From: RI-43 sp033764725
GTDB taxonomy: Bacteria; Pseudomonadota; Alphaproteobacteria; Caulobacterales; Aquidulcibacteraceae
Assembly: GCA_033764725.1 (NCBI GenBank)
Contig: JANRIR010000084.1
Coordinates: 134,036-198,035 of the forward strand
Length of the DNA stretch: 64,000 nucleotides
Direction: 5' to 3'
In this document: in pieces, positions 49,902 through 58,592 of the stretch
How the letters are laid out: every line of letters starts with the position of its first letter
Numbering within the stretch: position 1 is the stretch's first letter
Notes under the pieces: generated by a model
Database searches by the model: none
What the model saw: only the letters and a program-made list of their open reading frames with translations
Told to the model about the DNA's origin: nothing
Position numbers and translations under genes: made by a program

Positions 49902-51497
49902 TTACTCCGCCAGCGTTTGCGTCGGGGCCGGGTGGCTGATCTTGGAGTTGCGGTAGCCGAACAGTGCATAGACCAGAACGCCGATGACCACGTAGCAGAG
50001 CAAAAGGATGCTCGGCAGCGGCTCGACCGGCACGCGCCCATCCTGCCCCGGCGCCAGGCCGAAGATCGACGACCAGTAGTCCACGCCGGTGACCTGCGAG
50101 GCGAGGCCCAGAAGGATCGGCCCCATCATGAACACCACGCAGGCGATGACGCCGAGGATCGGCGTGATCGGATAGAACGGGACACGGAACGGCCGCGCGA
50201 TGTCGGGATGCGCCTGGCGCATATAGATCACGGTGATGCACACCATCGCGAAGGCGAGCGCGGTGCCGAGGCTGACGAGATCGCCCAGAAGGCCGAGCGG
50301 CAGCGTCGCCGCGGCGATCGCGATCAGCGAGCCGAGCAGCAGCGTACCCGCCGCAGGCGTACGGAAGCGCGCGTCGATGCGCCCGAAAATGCCCGGCACG
50401 AGGCCGTCCTTCGACATCTGATAGAACACGCGCGTTTGCGCATAGATCAGCACGAGCATGACAGAGGACAGGCCCGCGAAGGCGCCGATCTTGATCAGGA
50501 ACGAGAAGATGTTGAGCGTGCCGCTGTCGCTGAACGGCCAGGGCACAATCGCCCAGGACGGGTTCATGCGGTCGATCGCGACCGCGATCGGCGCGCCGCC
50601 GGCGAGTTCGCGGAACGGCACGACGCCGGTCATCACCGCCGCCACCGCCATATAGATCAAGGTGCACGCCACCAGCGAGCCAAGGATGCCGATGGGAATG
50701 TCGCGCTGCGGATTGCGCGCCTCGCCCGCCGCGGTCGACACAGCCTCGAAGCCGACATAGGCGAAGAAAACGATAGACGCCGCGCGCAACACGCCCTGCG
50801 CGCCGAAATGCGCGCCGCCTTCGTTCGGGGGAATGAAGGGATCCCAAAACGCGGTGTTCACATAGGCGATGCCGACCAGAATGAAGGCGAGCAGCACGGT
50901 GACCTTGATGGCCACGATGATGTTGTTGGCCTGCGCGCTTTCATGCACGCCAAGCACGAGCAGGCTCGTCACCGCCATGATGCCGAGCGCGCCGACGAGA
51001 TTGACGTGCCCCGTCACCACCATGGCGCCGTCGCGATATTGCAGCGTCGATTGCGACAGCGCCTCGGGGATCACGAGGCCGAAATCGGCGAGCATCGAGA
51101 CGACATAACCTGTCCACCCCGACGCCACAGTCGAGGCCGCAAGGCCGTACTCCAACAGCAGAAGCCATCCCATCGCCCAGGCGAACACCTCGCCCAGCGT
51201 GACGTAGGAATAGGTATAGGCCGAGCCCGAGACCGGCATGGTCGAGGCGAGTTCGGCATAGCACAGCGCCGCGAAGCCGCACGCGATGCCCGCGATCACG
51301 AAGGACAGCATCACCGCTGGGCCGGCGTAATTCGCCGCCGCATTGCCGGTCATCACGAAGATGCCGGCGCCGATGATGCCCCCGATGCCGAGGCTGACCA
51401 GATTGAGCGGGCCCAGCGTGCGCTTCAACTCCCCCTGGTTGAACTCCGCCTGCACATGCGCGACCGATTTTTTCGCGAACAACTGGCCTTGCGCCAT
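49902..51497 (-). CDS. amino acid permease, APC superfamily
   Basis: A 531-residue transporter with about 12-14 membrane segments. GIGGIIGAGIFVMTGNAAAN is the substrate-binding helix 1 motif of the APC family, and ASTMPVSGSAYTYSYVTLGE and FFAYVGFEAVSTAAGEARNP are typical of the cationic amino acid transporter group. It exchanges or imports amino acids across the inner membrane. Monocistronic; ends at a strong hairpin terminator. Confidence 0.9.
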   Translation of the reverse strand: MAQGQLFAKKSVAHVQAEFNQGELKRTLGPLNLVSLGIGGIIGAGIFVMTGNAAANYAGPAVMLSFVIAGIACGFAALCYAELASTMPVSGSAYTYSYVTLGEVFAWAMGWLLLLEYGLAASTVASGWTGYVVSMLADFGLVIPEALSQSTLQYRDGAMVVTGHVNLVGALGIMAVTSLLVLGVHESAQANNIIVAIKVTVLLAFILVGIAYVNTAFWDPFIPPNEGGAHFGAQGVLRAASIVFFAYVGFEAVSTAAGEARNPQRDIPIGILGSLVACTLIYMAVAAVMTGVVPFRELAGGAPIAVAIDRMNPSWAIVPWPFSDSGTLNIFSFLIKIGAFAGLSSVMLVLIYAQTRVFYQMSKDGLVPGIFGRIDARFRTPAAGTLLLGSLIAIAAATLPLGLLGDLVSLGTALAFAMVCITVIYMRQAHPDIARPFRVPFYPITPILGVIACVVFMMGPILLGLASQVTGVDYWSSIFGLAPGQDGRVPVEPLPSILLLCYVVIGVLVYALFGYRNSKISHPAPTQTLAE

Positions 51498-51577
51498 AAA
51501 GCGACCCCCTCAGCGCGGCCCGGCCGCGTGTTCTTGACCGGAACCCTAGGCGCCGCCGCCGCCTGCCGCAAGCCGGC

Positions 51578-52468
51578 TCACCCGCCCGCCGCGGCGGCCT
51601 TCCGCAGAAGCCGCATCTGGCGCAATTGTTCGGGCGTGATGCCCATTGCGTCGGCCATGGGGCTGGCGGCCTCGGGATCCCAGCTGTGGCGGGGGCCGAT
51701 GAGGATGCCGCCATCGACCGTCAGGCAGATTCCGGTGACGAAGCCGGCCGCGTCGGAGGCGAGATAGGCGACCGCCTCGGCGATGTCGCGCGGCTGGCCG
51801 GCGCGGCCGGCGGGCTGGATCGGGCCGAATTTATCCGCGAGCATCGCGCCCATCTGCTTGGCGGCGGCTGCGTCGAGCCCCATGCCGGCGCCGAAAATCG
51901 AGGTGGCGATGAAGCCGGGCGCGATCGCGTTGACGCGGATCTTGTATTGCGCGAGCTCGGCTGCGGCGAGCGTGGTGAAATGCTTCACCGCCGCTTTCAT
52001 CGACGAATAGGCGATCGGGCCGTAGCCGGCGTTGAACGCGGTCACCGAGGAGGTGTTGACGACCGCGCCGCCGCCGCGCGCCTTCAGGTGCGGTATGGCG
52101 TAGGACGTGCCCGCCGCGACGCTGCGCAGGAGCAGCGCGTGCGTGCGGTCCCATTCGGCGAAATCCATCTCCTCCAGCGTTTCCGTCGCGCCTGCGGCGC
52201 CGGCATTGTTGAACACGATGTCGAGCCCGCCGAAATGCGCCGCGCCGGCGTCGACCGCGGCCTTGATCTGCGCAACGTCGGTGACGTCGCAGCGCTGAAA
52301 CAGCAGCGCATCCTTGAAGCGCTGCGCGAGCATCGCGCCCTGCTCGTCATTGATGTCGGCGGCGATGACGCGCGCGCCTTCTTCGATGAGCAATTCGACG
52401 GTCCCAAGCCCGATGCCGGACGCCGCGCCGGTGACGAAGGCGATCTTGTTCGTGAAGCGTGCGGTCAT
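51578..52468 (-). CDS. SDR-family oxidoreductase
   Basis: About 296 residues. GAASGIGLGT near the N-terminus is the NAD(P)-binding motif, NNAGAAGA the second, and a Ser-(x)-Tyr-Lys set in NTSSVTAFNAGYGPIAYSSM and KAA is complete. The C-terminus is longer than the usual 250 residues. The ATG at 52468 has GAGGA upstream. Substrate unknown. It stands between the permease and a repeat element. Confidence 0.88.
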   Translation of the reverse strand: MTARFTNKIAFVTGAASGIGLGTVELLIEEGARVIAADINDEQGAMLAQRFKDALLFQRCDVTDVAQIKAAVDAGAAHFGGLDIVFNNAGAAGATETLEEMDFAEWDRTHALLLRSVAAGTSYAIPHLKARGGGAVVNTSSVTAFNAGYGPIAYSSMKAAVKHFTTLAAAELAQYKIRVNAIAPGFIATSIFGAGMGLDAAAAKQMGAMLADKFGPIQPAGRAGQPRDIAEAVAYLASDAAGFVTGICLTVDGGILIGPRHSWDPEAASPMADAMGITPEQLRQMRLLRKAAAAGG

Positions 52469-52513
52469 GGCGTGATCCTCATGCGTGCGTCTCATTCATC
52501 GTCGTGTCGCAAT

Positions 52514-52633
52514 CACCCCTCATCCGTCTTGCCGCTGCGCGGCAATCCACCTTCTCCCACAAGGGGAGAAGGAGTGGGTGCTCGTCCTTCTCCCCTTGTG
52601 GGAGAAGGTGGCCCGAAGGGCCGGATGAGGGGT
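52514..52633. repeat. palindromic repeat pair, family A, copy 1
   Basis: Two units in inverted orientation. Unit one (52514-52572) starts CACCCCTCATCCG and ends CCACAAGGGGAGAAGG, with an inner hairpin TTGCCGC-TGC-GCGGCAA. Unit two (52585-52633) is its reverse with inner hairpin GGCCC-GAA-GGGCC. Together they form a long cruciform. Further pairs lie at 55710-55850 and 58453-58583. Confidence 0.85.
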
Positions 52634-52664
52634 GCTTGCGCAAACAAACAAATTTTTTCACCCC

Positions 52665-53573
52665 TCACCGCGCCGCCGTCTCGCCCTTGTTTCCGCCGAC
52701 GCGGGCTTGCGGAAACACGCTTTTGATCCAGGCGATCTGCGTGGCGATGCGGGCGAAGTTCGACAGGTCCTGATAATCGGCGCCGGGATCCCCAGACGAA
52801 TTGACGCCGACGAGGCGCCATTCGCCGTCGAAATTCATCCATAGCGACCCGCCGGAATCGCCTGGCGCGAGGATGCCTTCCAGCGCGGAGATCGGCGCGA
52901 GATCGCCGGTGCGGTTCTTGCCCGGACCGTCGGGCTCGTCGAGATCGATGGTCAACGTGTCGCCGTTCGCTGCGCCCCTGATGCGATCAACGACATTCTC
53001 CGCCGCCGCCGCGCGATCGCCGTGGCGCGGTCCGAAGCGATAGCCGTGGCCGAACGGCGCGACGCCGCGCGTGCCGTAGCCGACGATCACGCCCGTGCGC
53101 CCCAGTTCGTCGCGCCCGCGATAGAGGATCGGCGGATCGCCGGCGTCCTCGATCGGGCCATTCAGTTCCAGAATAGCGAAATCAAATCCGCCGGAGCCGT
53201 CGATATCGTCGTCCCAGCCCGGATGCGTGAAGCTGCGCAGGCCCGCGCGCACCGTGCCGCCCGCGGTGCGCGCGCGATACTCGCCCGGTTTCGAGCCATC
53301 GCCAAAGACATGCGCGGCGGTCAGCACATAGGCCTTGCCGTCGGCGTTGCCGAGCCACACGCCGGAGGCCGCGCCATACTCTGCCCCGCCATCCATCGAC
53401 AGCGACACCATGGCGCGGAATTGCGGCTCCGCCGCGCGCGCTTCATGTGCGGCGAAGCCGTCGTCCCACTTCTCCTCCGCCCCGCCATTGGCGCGCCAGG
53501 CGGCTTCGGTGATGACGATCGCCTCGGCGGGCGCGGCGCACGCGAGCGCGCACGCGATCAGCGCAGACCTCAT
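52665..53573 (-). CDS. secreted trypsin-like serine protease
   Basis: A 302-residue S1-fold protease. A signal peptide ends APAEA. The catalytic triad is His88 (TAAHV), Asp131 (DFAIL) and Ser240 (GDSGGS). The chymotrypsin-like core is compact with no extra domain, so it is a secreted or periplasmic protease of unknown target. Its start overlaps the stop of the quinone oxidoreductase gene by 4 bases (ATGA), an unusual operon partner. Confidence 0.88.
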   Translation of the reverse strand: MRSALIACALACAAPAEAIVITEAAWRANGGAEEKWDDGFAAHEARAAEPQFRAMVSLSMDGGAEYGAASGVWLGNADGKAYVLTAAHVFGDGSKPGEYRARTAGGTVRAGLRSFTHPGWDDDIDGSGGFDFAILELNGPIEDAGDPPILYRGRDELGRTGVIVGYGTRGVAPFGHGYRFGPRHGDRAAAAENVVDRIRGAANGDTLTIDLDEPDGPGKNRTGDLAPISALEGILAPGDSGGSLWMNFDGEWRLVGVNSSGDPGADYQDLSNFARIATQIAWIKSVFPQARVGGNKGETAAR

Positions 53574-54565
53574 TCAGGCACGACCACGATCTTGCCTTGC
53601 GCGTTGCGGTCCATCAATTCGCGGATCGCTTCGGCCCCGCGCGACAGCGGATAACGCTTCGACACGCGCGGCTTGATCTTGCCCTGCTCATAGAGCCGGA
53701 ACAGATCGGCGATGTTCTCCGCGTTCGCTTTCGGATCGCGCGCGACGAACGCGCCCCAGAACACGCCCACGATCTGGCAGCTTTTCAACAGCGTGAGATT
53801 GAGCGGCACTTTGGGAATCCCCGCCGGAAAACCGATCACAAGAAAGCGACCGTCCCAATTCATCGCGCGGATCGCGGGTTCAGCATAGTCGCCGCCGACG
53901 CCGTCATACACGACATCAACGCCGCCGCCGCCCAAGCGCTTGATGTCGTCGGACAATTTGCGCTGCGCCTCCTTGTCGAGCGTGCGCGGATAGACAAGCC
54001 CGATATCGGCGCCGGCCGCCTTGGCGAAATCCACCTTCTCCTGGCTCGACGCGGCCGCGATCACCGTCGCGCCCATCGCCTTGCCCAGCTCCACCGCCGC
54101 AAGCCCCACACCGCCTGCGGCGCCGAGCACTAGCAGCGTTTCGCCCGGCTTGATGGCCGCGCGATCCTTCAGCGCGTAATGCGACGTGCCGTAGGTCATC
54201 AGCAGCGAGGCGGCCTCGTCGAACGGCATCGCATCGGGAATGGCGTAGACGCGCCCCGCCTCGGCGACCTTCGCCTCCTCCGCAAAGCCGCCGAAGCCGG
54301 TCGAGGCGAGCACGCGGTCGCCCGGCTTCACGCGCGTGACGCCTTCGCCGACGCTCTTGACCACGCCGGCGACCTCGCCGCCCGGCGCGAACGGGCGCGG
54401 CGGCTTGAACTGGTACATGTCCTGCACCATCAGCGCGTCGGGGAAATTCACAGCCGCCGCCTTGATCGTGATGACGATCTCGCCCGGGCCGGCGACCAGA
54501 TCGGGCACCTCCTCCAGCACCAGATCCTCAGGCTGCCCCACCGCCTTGCTCAACAATGCCCGCAT
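53570..54565 (-). CDS. NADPH:quinone oxidoreductase-like zinc-independent MDR
   Basis: A 331-residue medium-chain reductase. AAAVNFPDALMVQ and GGEVAGVV are typical of the quinone oxidoreductase branch, LGAAGGVGLAAVELGKAMGA is the NADP-binding site, and the zinc-ligand cysteines of alcohol dehydrogenases are absent. It reduces quinones or enones. The ATG at 54565 starts the pair with the trypsin-like protease. Confidence 0.9.
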   Translation of the reverse strand: MRALLSKAVGQPEDLVLEEVPDLVAGPGEIVITIKAAAVNFPDALMVQDMYQFKPPRPFAPGGEVAGVVKSVGEGVTRVKPGDRVLASTGFGGFAEEAKVAEAGRVYAIPDAMPFDEAASLLMTYGTSHYALKDRAAIKPGETLLVLGAAGGVGLAAVELGKAMGATVIAAASSQEKVDFAKAAGADIGLVYPRTLDKEAQRKLSDDIKRLGGGGVDVVYDGVGGDYAEPAIRAMNWDGRFLVIGFPAGIPKVPLNLTLLKSCQIVGVFWGAFVARDPKANAENIADLFRLYEQGKIKPRVSKRYPLSRGAEAIRELMDRNAQGKIVVVPE

Positions 54566-54642
54566 CGCGTCTCGCTCCTCATGTCGCGCGCGACGCTAGC
54601 GAATGCGCCCCGCGCTGCGCAACCGCCCCCGCGCGGCGCGCC

Positions 54643-54757
54643 CGCCCCCATCGGCCGGCTTCGCCGGCCACTTCCCCCGCACGCGGGGGAAGAAAGCGCG
54701 CCTCTTTCCTCCCCCGTTTAAGGGGGAGGTGGCCGCGAAGCGGACGGAGGGGGCGAC
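54643..54757. repeat. intergenic palindromic repeat, family B, copy 3
   Basis: CCGGCTTCGCCGG, CCCCCGCACGCGGGGG and CTCCCCCGTTTAAGGGGGAG in order, with GGCCGCGAAGCGG at the end. It is a slightly diverged copy of the elements at 10961 and 46356, between the divergent reductase and isoaspartyl peptidase genes. Confidence 0.8.
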
Positions 54758-54796
54758 CACGCAGACGCCGCCTGCGCAACTTGCTAAACACGGACC

Positions 54797-55672
54797 ATGA
54801 CCGCACCCCTCTGGACTCTCGCGCTGCATGGCGGCGCGGGGCCCGTCCGCTCCAAGGACTACGCCGCCGAAGAGGCGCACATGGCGGCCCTGCTTGACCG
54901 CATGGCCGCTCAGCTGGCCGGTGGCGCGCCCGCGCTGGACGTCGTCGTCGCGGCGGTCGAAGCGCTGGAGGCCTCGGGCCTGCACATCGCCGGCAAGGGC
55001 GCGGCGCCCAACGCTGACGGGGAGTGGGAGCTCGACGCCGCCCTGATGGACGGCCCGACCCGCAAGGCCGGGGCGGTGGCGGCGCTGGTCGGGTTCGCCT
55101 CGCCCATCCGCGCCGCGCGCGCGGTGATGGAGCACACCCCGCACGTGCTGCTCGCCGGCGCCGGCGCTGCGTCCTTCTGCGCCGCCCAAGGCCTGGCGCG
55201 CATCGCCGATCCGCAGGCCTATTACACGCCCGCCACCGTGCGTCCCGTGAAGCCGGGCGAACTGGCGCACGGCACGGTGGGCGCGGTCGCGCGCGATGTG
55301 AACGGCCGGCTCGCGGCGGCGACCTCGACCGGCGGCCTGATCGGCAAGACGCCGGGCCGCGTCGGCGACAGCCCGCTGATCGGCGCCGGCACCTGGGCTG
55401 ACGGGCGCTGCGCGGTGAGCTGCACCGGCCAGGGCGAATTGTTCATCCGCGCCAATGTCGCCGCCGACGTCAGCGCCCGCATGGTCTATGCCCGTCAGAG
55501 CCTGCACGCCGCCGCCGCCGGCGCCCTCGCGGACATGGCCGCGCTCGGCGGCGACGGCGGCCTCATCGCGGTCGATGCGGACGGTCATGTCGCGACCCCG
55601 TTCGTGTCCGAAGGCATGAAGCGCGCGGTGGCGACCAGCGCAGGCCTGCGCGAGGTGAAGACGTTCCGATGA
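54797..55672 (+). CDS. isoaspartyl peptidase/L-asparaginase (Ntn hydrolase)
   Basis: A 291-residue precursor. LALHGGAGPV opens the alpha chain, and the autocleavage site precedes Thr160 in HGTVGAVARD, the nucleophile of the beta chain. STGGLIGKTPGRVGDSPLIG supplies the substrate-binding glycine-rich loop. It hydrolyses beta-aspartyl dipeptides from damaged proteins and has asparaginase activity. Cytosolic. It starts 40 bases after repeat B copy 3. Confidence 0.92.
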   Translation: MTAPLWTLALHGGAGPVRSKDYAAEEAHMAALLDRMAAQLAGGAPALDVVVAAVEALEASGLHIAGKGAAPNADGEWELDAALMDGPTRKAGAVAALVGFASPIRAARAVMEHTPHVLLAGAGAASFCAAQGLARIADPQAYYTPATVRPVKPGELAHGTVGAVARDVNGRLAAATSTGGLIGKTPGRVGDSPLIGAGTWADGRCAVSCTGQGELFIRANVAADVSARMVYARQSLHAAAAGALADMAALGGDGGLIAVDADGHVATPFVSEGMKRAVATSAGLREVKTFR

Positions 55673-55709
55673 GCGCGCTTTTTCGATTTTATGAAACAAT
55701 CGATCCCCC

Positions 55710-55850
55710 TCCTTCTCCCCTTGTGGGAGAAGGTGGCCCGAAGGGCCGAATGAGGGGTGAAGGCGCTGATGCTTGCAAGGTATCGCAAGCACCCCTCATC
55801 CGTCTCGACCGCTGCGCGGTCGATCCACCTTCTCCCACAAGGGGAGAAGG
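55710..55850. repeat. palindromic repeat pair, family A, copy 2
   Basis: Unit one (55710-55759) reads CCTTCTCCCCTTGTGGGAGA and carries the GGCCC-GAA-GGGCC hairpin. Unit two (55790-55850) starts CACCCCTCATCCGTC with the different inner hairpin TCGACCGC-TGC-GCGGTCGA. The pair encloses a short variable spacer and lies between the isoaspartyl peptidase and the MliC-like gene. Confidence 0.85.
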
Positions 55851-55948
55851 GGTGCTGGCTGTGTTTTCGCCCCCTCGCAAAAACCGCTCGGTCCTCGCCT
55901 GCGCGAGCACCGAGCGTCGGCGCAGCAGCAACCGCAGGAGCATCATGC

Positions 55949-56257
55949 ATGAATCGCGTTTTCGCCGCCGTCGTCGCCCTCGCCGCTGTGGCGGCCTGCC
56001 AGACCGCGCCGTCGCCTGACGCCGCCGGCCAGACTTTCATTTGGGTTTGCCCAGACAACACCGAGTTCGAAGTCGCTTTCGATGCTTCCGGCACGGCGAA
56101 AGTGTTCGTCCGCGGCCGCTCCTATGACCTGCCCGGCGTTCCCGCCGGCAGCGGCACGCGCTACAGCGATGGGCGCGTCGAATACTGGGAGCGCGGCGGC
56201 GAAGCGATGCTGACCGGCGCGCCCGGCGGCGACCTGTTCCAGTGCACGCAGCGCTGA
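55949..56257 (+). CDS. MliC-like lipoprotein (C-type lysozyme inhibitor fold)
   Basis: A 102-residue protein. AAVAACQTA gives a lipobox with cysteine at 17. The mature part follows the MliC pattern: WVCPDNTEFEVAFD, then LPGVPAGSGTRYSDGRVEYW and a terminal cysteine (FQCTQR), allowing the disulfide. It would protect peptidoglycan from host or competitor lysozymes at the outer membrane. AGGAG precedes the ATG. Its stop is shared with the next start (TGATG). Confidence 0.75.
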   Translation: MNRVFAAVVALAAVAACQTAPSPDAAGQTFIWVCPDNTEFEVAFDASGTAKVFVRGRSYDLPGVPAGSGTRYSDGRVEYWERGGEAMLTGAPGGDLFQCTQR

Positions 56258-56769
56258 TGCGCGGCTATTTCGGCGTCGGCGTCGAGGCGATCTCCAAGCC
56301 GATGAATCTCGGCGCCCTGATGCGCACCGCGCACGCCTTCGGCGCGAGCTTCGTCTTCACCGTGAACGCGGCGCCGAAGCTGCGCGAAGCCTATCATGCC
56401 GACACCTCGCGCACGTTCGACGCGGTTCCGTATTATCCCTTCGCAACGATTGAGGAGCTGCGCCTGCCCAAAGGCTGCGCGCTCGTCGGCGTGGAATTGA
56501 CCGACGACGCGGTCGACCTGCCCAGCTTCCGCCATCCGCACGCGGCGGCCTATGTGCTGGGGCGCGAGCGCGGGTCTTTGTCCGATGCGATGCAGGCGCG
56601 CTGCGCGCACATCGTCAAAATTCCCACGAAATTCTGCATAAACGTAGCGCTCGCGGGCGCGCTCGTGATGTATGATCGTGCGTTGTCTTTGGGCGGCCAT
56701 CCGCCGCGTCCGCTGATGCCCGGCGGTCCGCCGCCGGCGCTGGTCGAACCGCCCAAGGCGAAACGCTGA
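56257..56769 (+). CDS. TrmH/SpoU-family RNA 2'-O-methyltransferase
   Basis: About 170 residues, a SPOUT methyltransferase with trefoil knot. KPMNLGALMRTAHAFGASFV is motif 1, YVLGRERGSL motif 2 and VKIPTKFCINVALAGALVMY motif 3, the SAM-binding knot. It modifies ribose in tRNA or rRNA; the exact site is unknown. The ATG overlaps the previous stop. No extra domain is present; the C-terminal proline-rich tail is low complexity. Confidence 0.88.
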   Translation: MRGYFGVGVEAISKPMNLGALMRTAHAFGASFVFTVNAAPKLREAYHADTSRTFDAVPYYPFATIEELRLPKGCALVGVELTDDAVDLPSFRHPHAAAYVLGRERGSLSDAMQARCAHIVKIPTKFCINVALAGALVMYDRALSLGGHPPRPLMPGGPPPALVEPPKAKR

Positions 56770-56780
56770 AGGAGCCGCGC

Positions 56781-57065
56781 ATGGATCGCACCCGCATCAC
56801 CGCTGCAGACGCCCTCGCCGCGCTGCCCGGCTGGGCGCAGGTTCCTGGCCGCGAGGCGATCGCGAAAACGTTCCGCTTCGCCGATTTCAAGGCCGCGTTC
56901 GCCTTCATGACGCGCAGCGCCTTGAAGGCCGAACAGATGGACCACCACCCGGAATGGTTCAACGTGTACAATCGCGTCGAGGTCACGCTCGCCACGCACG
57001 ACGCCGGCGGGATCACCGCGCTCGATGTCGCGCTGGCGCGCTACATGGACGAAGCCGCCGGCTGA
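56781..57065 (+). CDS. phhB: pterin-4-alpha-carbinolamine dehydratase
   Basis: A 94-residue DCoH/PCD protein. The active-site HHPEWFNVYNRVEVTLATHD and the final LDVALARYMDE are diagnostic. It regenerates tetrahydropterin after phenylalanine hydroxylase or other pterin enzymes. It follows the methyltransferase by 11 bases, so probably cotranscribed, although the functions are not obviously linked. Confidence 0.92.
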   Translation: MDRTRITAADALAALPGWAQVPGREAIAKTFRFADFKAAFAFMTRSALKAEQMDHHPEWFNVYNRVEVTLATHDAGGITALDVALARYMDEAAG

Positions 57066-57125
57066 TCCTTGCCAAACGCCGCCCGCCTCGCCAGGGTGCG
57101 CGCCAAACAGTACAGGGAGACGCAA

Positions 57126-57902
57126 ATGGGCGATCGTTTGGCCGGCAAGAAAGCATTCATTTCCGGCGGCGCGCAGGGCCTCGGCGCGGCGATGGCCAAA
57201 CGCTTCGCCGAGGAAGGCGCCAAGGTCGCGTTGGCCGACGTCAATTTCGACGGCGCGCAAAAGACAGCCGCGGAGATCAACGCCGCCCATGGCGGGGGAA
57301 CCGCCTTCGCCGTCGCGCTCGACGTGACCAGCGAAGAGCAATGGATCACCGCGCTAGAGGTCGCCAATGCGGCGATGGGCGGCATTTCGATCCTGGTGAA
57401 CAACGCCGGCATCTCGCGCGGCGGCAATATCGAGCAATTGTCGTTCGAGGACTGGAAGCTCGTGATGAGCGTGAACGTCGATTCCGTGTTTTTGGGAACC
57501 AAGCACGCGCTGAAATACATGCGCGACCATCAGCCCGGTTCGATCATCAACATCTCCTCCATCGCCGGCCTGATCGCGGCGCACAATTCGCCTGTCTACA
57601 ACGCGTCGAAGGCGGCGGTGTGGCTGCTGTCCAAGGGCATCGCGCTGCATTGCGCCAAGCAGGGGCTGGCGATCCGCTCCAACTCCATCCACCCGACCTT
57701 CATCGACACGCCGATCCTCGATCCGCTGCGTCAGACCTTCGGCAAGGAGATCGCCGAGGGCAAGCTGGCGCGCCAGATTCCCGTCGGCCATATCGGCGAG
57801 CCGAACGACGTCGCCAATGCCGCGCTTTATTTGGCTTCGGACGAAAGCAAATTCGTCACCGGCGCGGAGATCAAGGTGGACGGCGGCATTTCGGCGCAAT
57901 GA
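57126..57902 (+). CDS. SDR-family oxidoreductase
   Basis: A 258-residue classical SDR. SGGAQGLGAAM is the NAD-binding motif, NNAGISRGG the second, and the catalytic set is Ser in INISSIAGL with YNASK. VGHIGEPNDVANAALYLASD and VTGAEIKVDGGI are the typical C-terminus of this group (steroid or 3-hydroxyacyl dehydrogenases). The ATG has AGGGAG upstream. Substrate not determined. Confidence 0.88.
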   Translation: MGDRLAGKKAFISGGAQGLGAAMAKRFAEEGAKVALADVNFDGAQKTAAEINAAHGGGTAFAVALDVTSEEQWITALEVANAAMGGISILVNNAGISRGGNIEQLSFEDWKLVMSVNVDSVFLGTKHALKYMRDHQPGSIINISSIAGLIAAHNSPVYNASKAAVWLLSKGIALHCAKQGLAIRSNSIHPTFIDTPILDPLRQTFGKEIAEGKLARQIPVGHIGEPNDVANAALYLASDESKFVTGAEIKVDGGISAQ

Positions 57903-57958
57903 GCGGCGCCTTGCGGCCGCCGGCCGCGGCGCCGATATCGCATGCGAAGGAGCCAAGG

Positions 57959-58444
57959 ATGTTCGCCAGGGTCTGCGCCGCGATCGCCGCCGCCTGCATC
58001 GCCCTTTCCGCCTGCGCGCCCGAGGCGCCGCCCGCCGCGCAAGCGCCGGGGCAGGAAGGGCAAGTGCGGCTTGGCTCCACCCAGGCGCTGCAGGACTGGC
58101 TGATGATCGCCCGCACGCAGGACGGCGGCTTCGTGCATTTCAACCAGCAATCGATCTTCCGCGAAAACGGCCAGGCGCGCATCGACGTGCAAGTCCGCCA
58201 TGGCGCGCCGCAATTGTACGAAAGCGAAACCGACCGCACCGAAACCACGATCCGCTACACGCTCGAACGCATCGGCTTCGTGTTCAATTGCGCCGACGAA
58301 ACCTTCGCGATCCGCGAACGCCAGATCGTGGACGAGAACGGAACCGTGCTCGCAACCATCCCAGGCCGTCCCGATCTCTTCCGGCCGACGCCCGCCGGCG
58401 GCGTCGCCCGCCTCGTTCTGCCGCCCGCCTGCCGCGGACGGTGA
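57959..58444 (+). CDS. lipoprotein similar to surface-adhesin protein E
   Basis: About 161 residues. IALSACAPEA places a lipoprotein cysteine at about 19. The mature domain has LIARTQDGG-like strands, FVHFNQQSIFRENGQARIDV, TTIRYTLERIGFVFNCADET and a second cysteine at the end, resembling the surface-adhesin E family by pattern. AAGGAG precedes the ATG. Function unknown; probably outer-membrane facing. Confidence 0.6.
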   Translation: MFARVCAAIAAACIALSACAPEAPPAAQAPGQEGQVRLGSTQALQDWLMIARTQDGGFVHFNQQSIFRENGQARIDVQVRHGAPQLYESETDRTETTIRYTLERIGFVFNCADETFAIRERQIVDENGTVLATIPGRPDLFRPTPAGGVARLVLPPACRGR

Positions 58445-58452
58445 GGCCAGAT

Positions 58453-58583
58453 TCCTTCTCCCCTTGTGGGAGAAGGTGTCAGCGAAGCTGACGGATGAGG
58501 GGTGTTTGCGAAACGCGTCAAATGATGGCGCCAGCACCCCTCATCCGGCCCTTCGGGCCACCTTCTCCCACAAGGGGAGAAGG
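58453..58583. repeat. palindromic repeat pair, family A, copy 3
   Basis: Unit one (58453-58504) has the inner hairpin GTCAGC-GAA-GCTGAC; unit two (58536-58583) has GGCCC-TTC-GGGCC. The outer arms CCTTCTCCCCTTGTGGGAGA and CACCCCTCATCCGG are the same as in the other pairs. It lies between two convergent genes. Confidence 0.85.
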
Positions 58584-58592
58584 ACGCCCTGG

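Noticed and set aside
49759..50847. Upstream extension of the siderophore receptor frame
   Set aside because: It overlaps the amino-acid permease gene in another frame of the same strand and crosses its terminator. The signal peptide begins at 49758.
52514..58583. Repeat units considered as a CRISPR array
   Set aside because: Units are dispersed inverted pairs between different genes, without regular spacers or cas genes.
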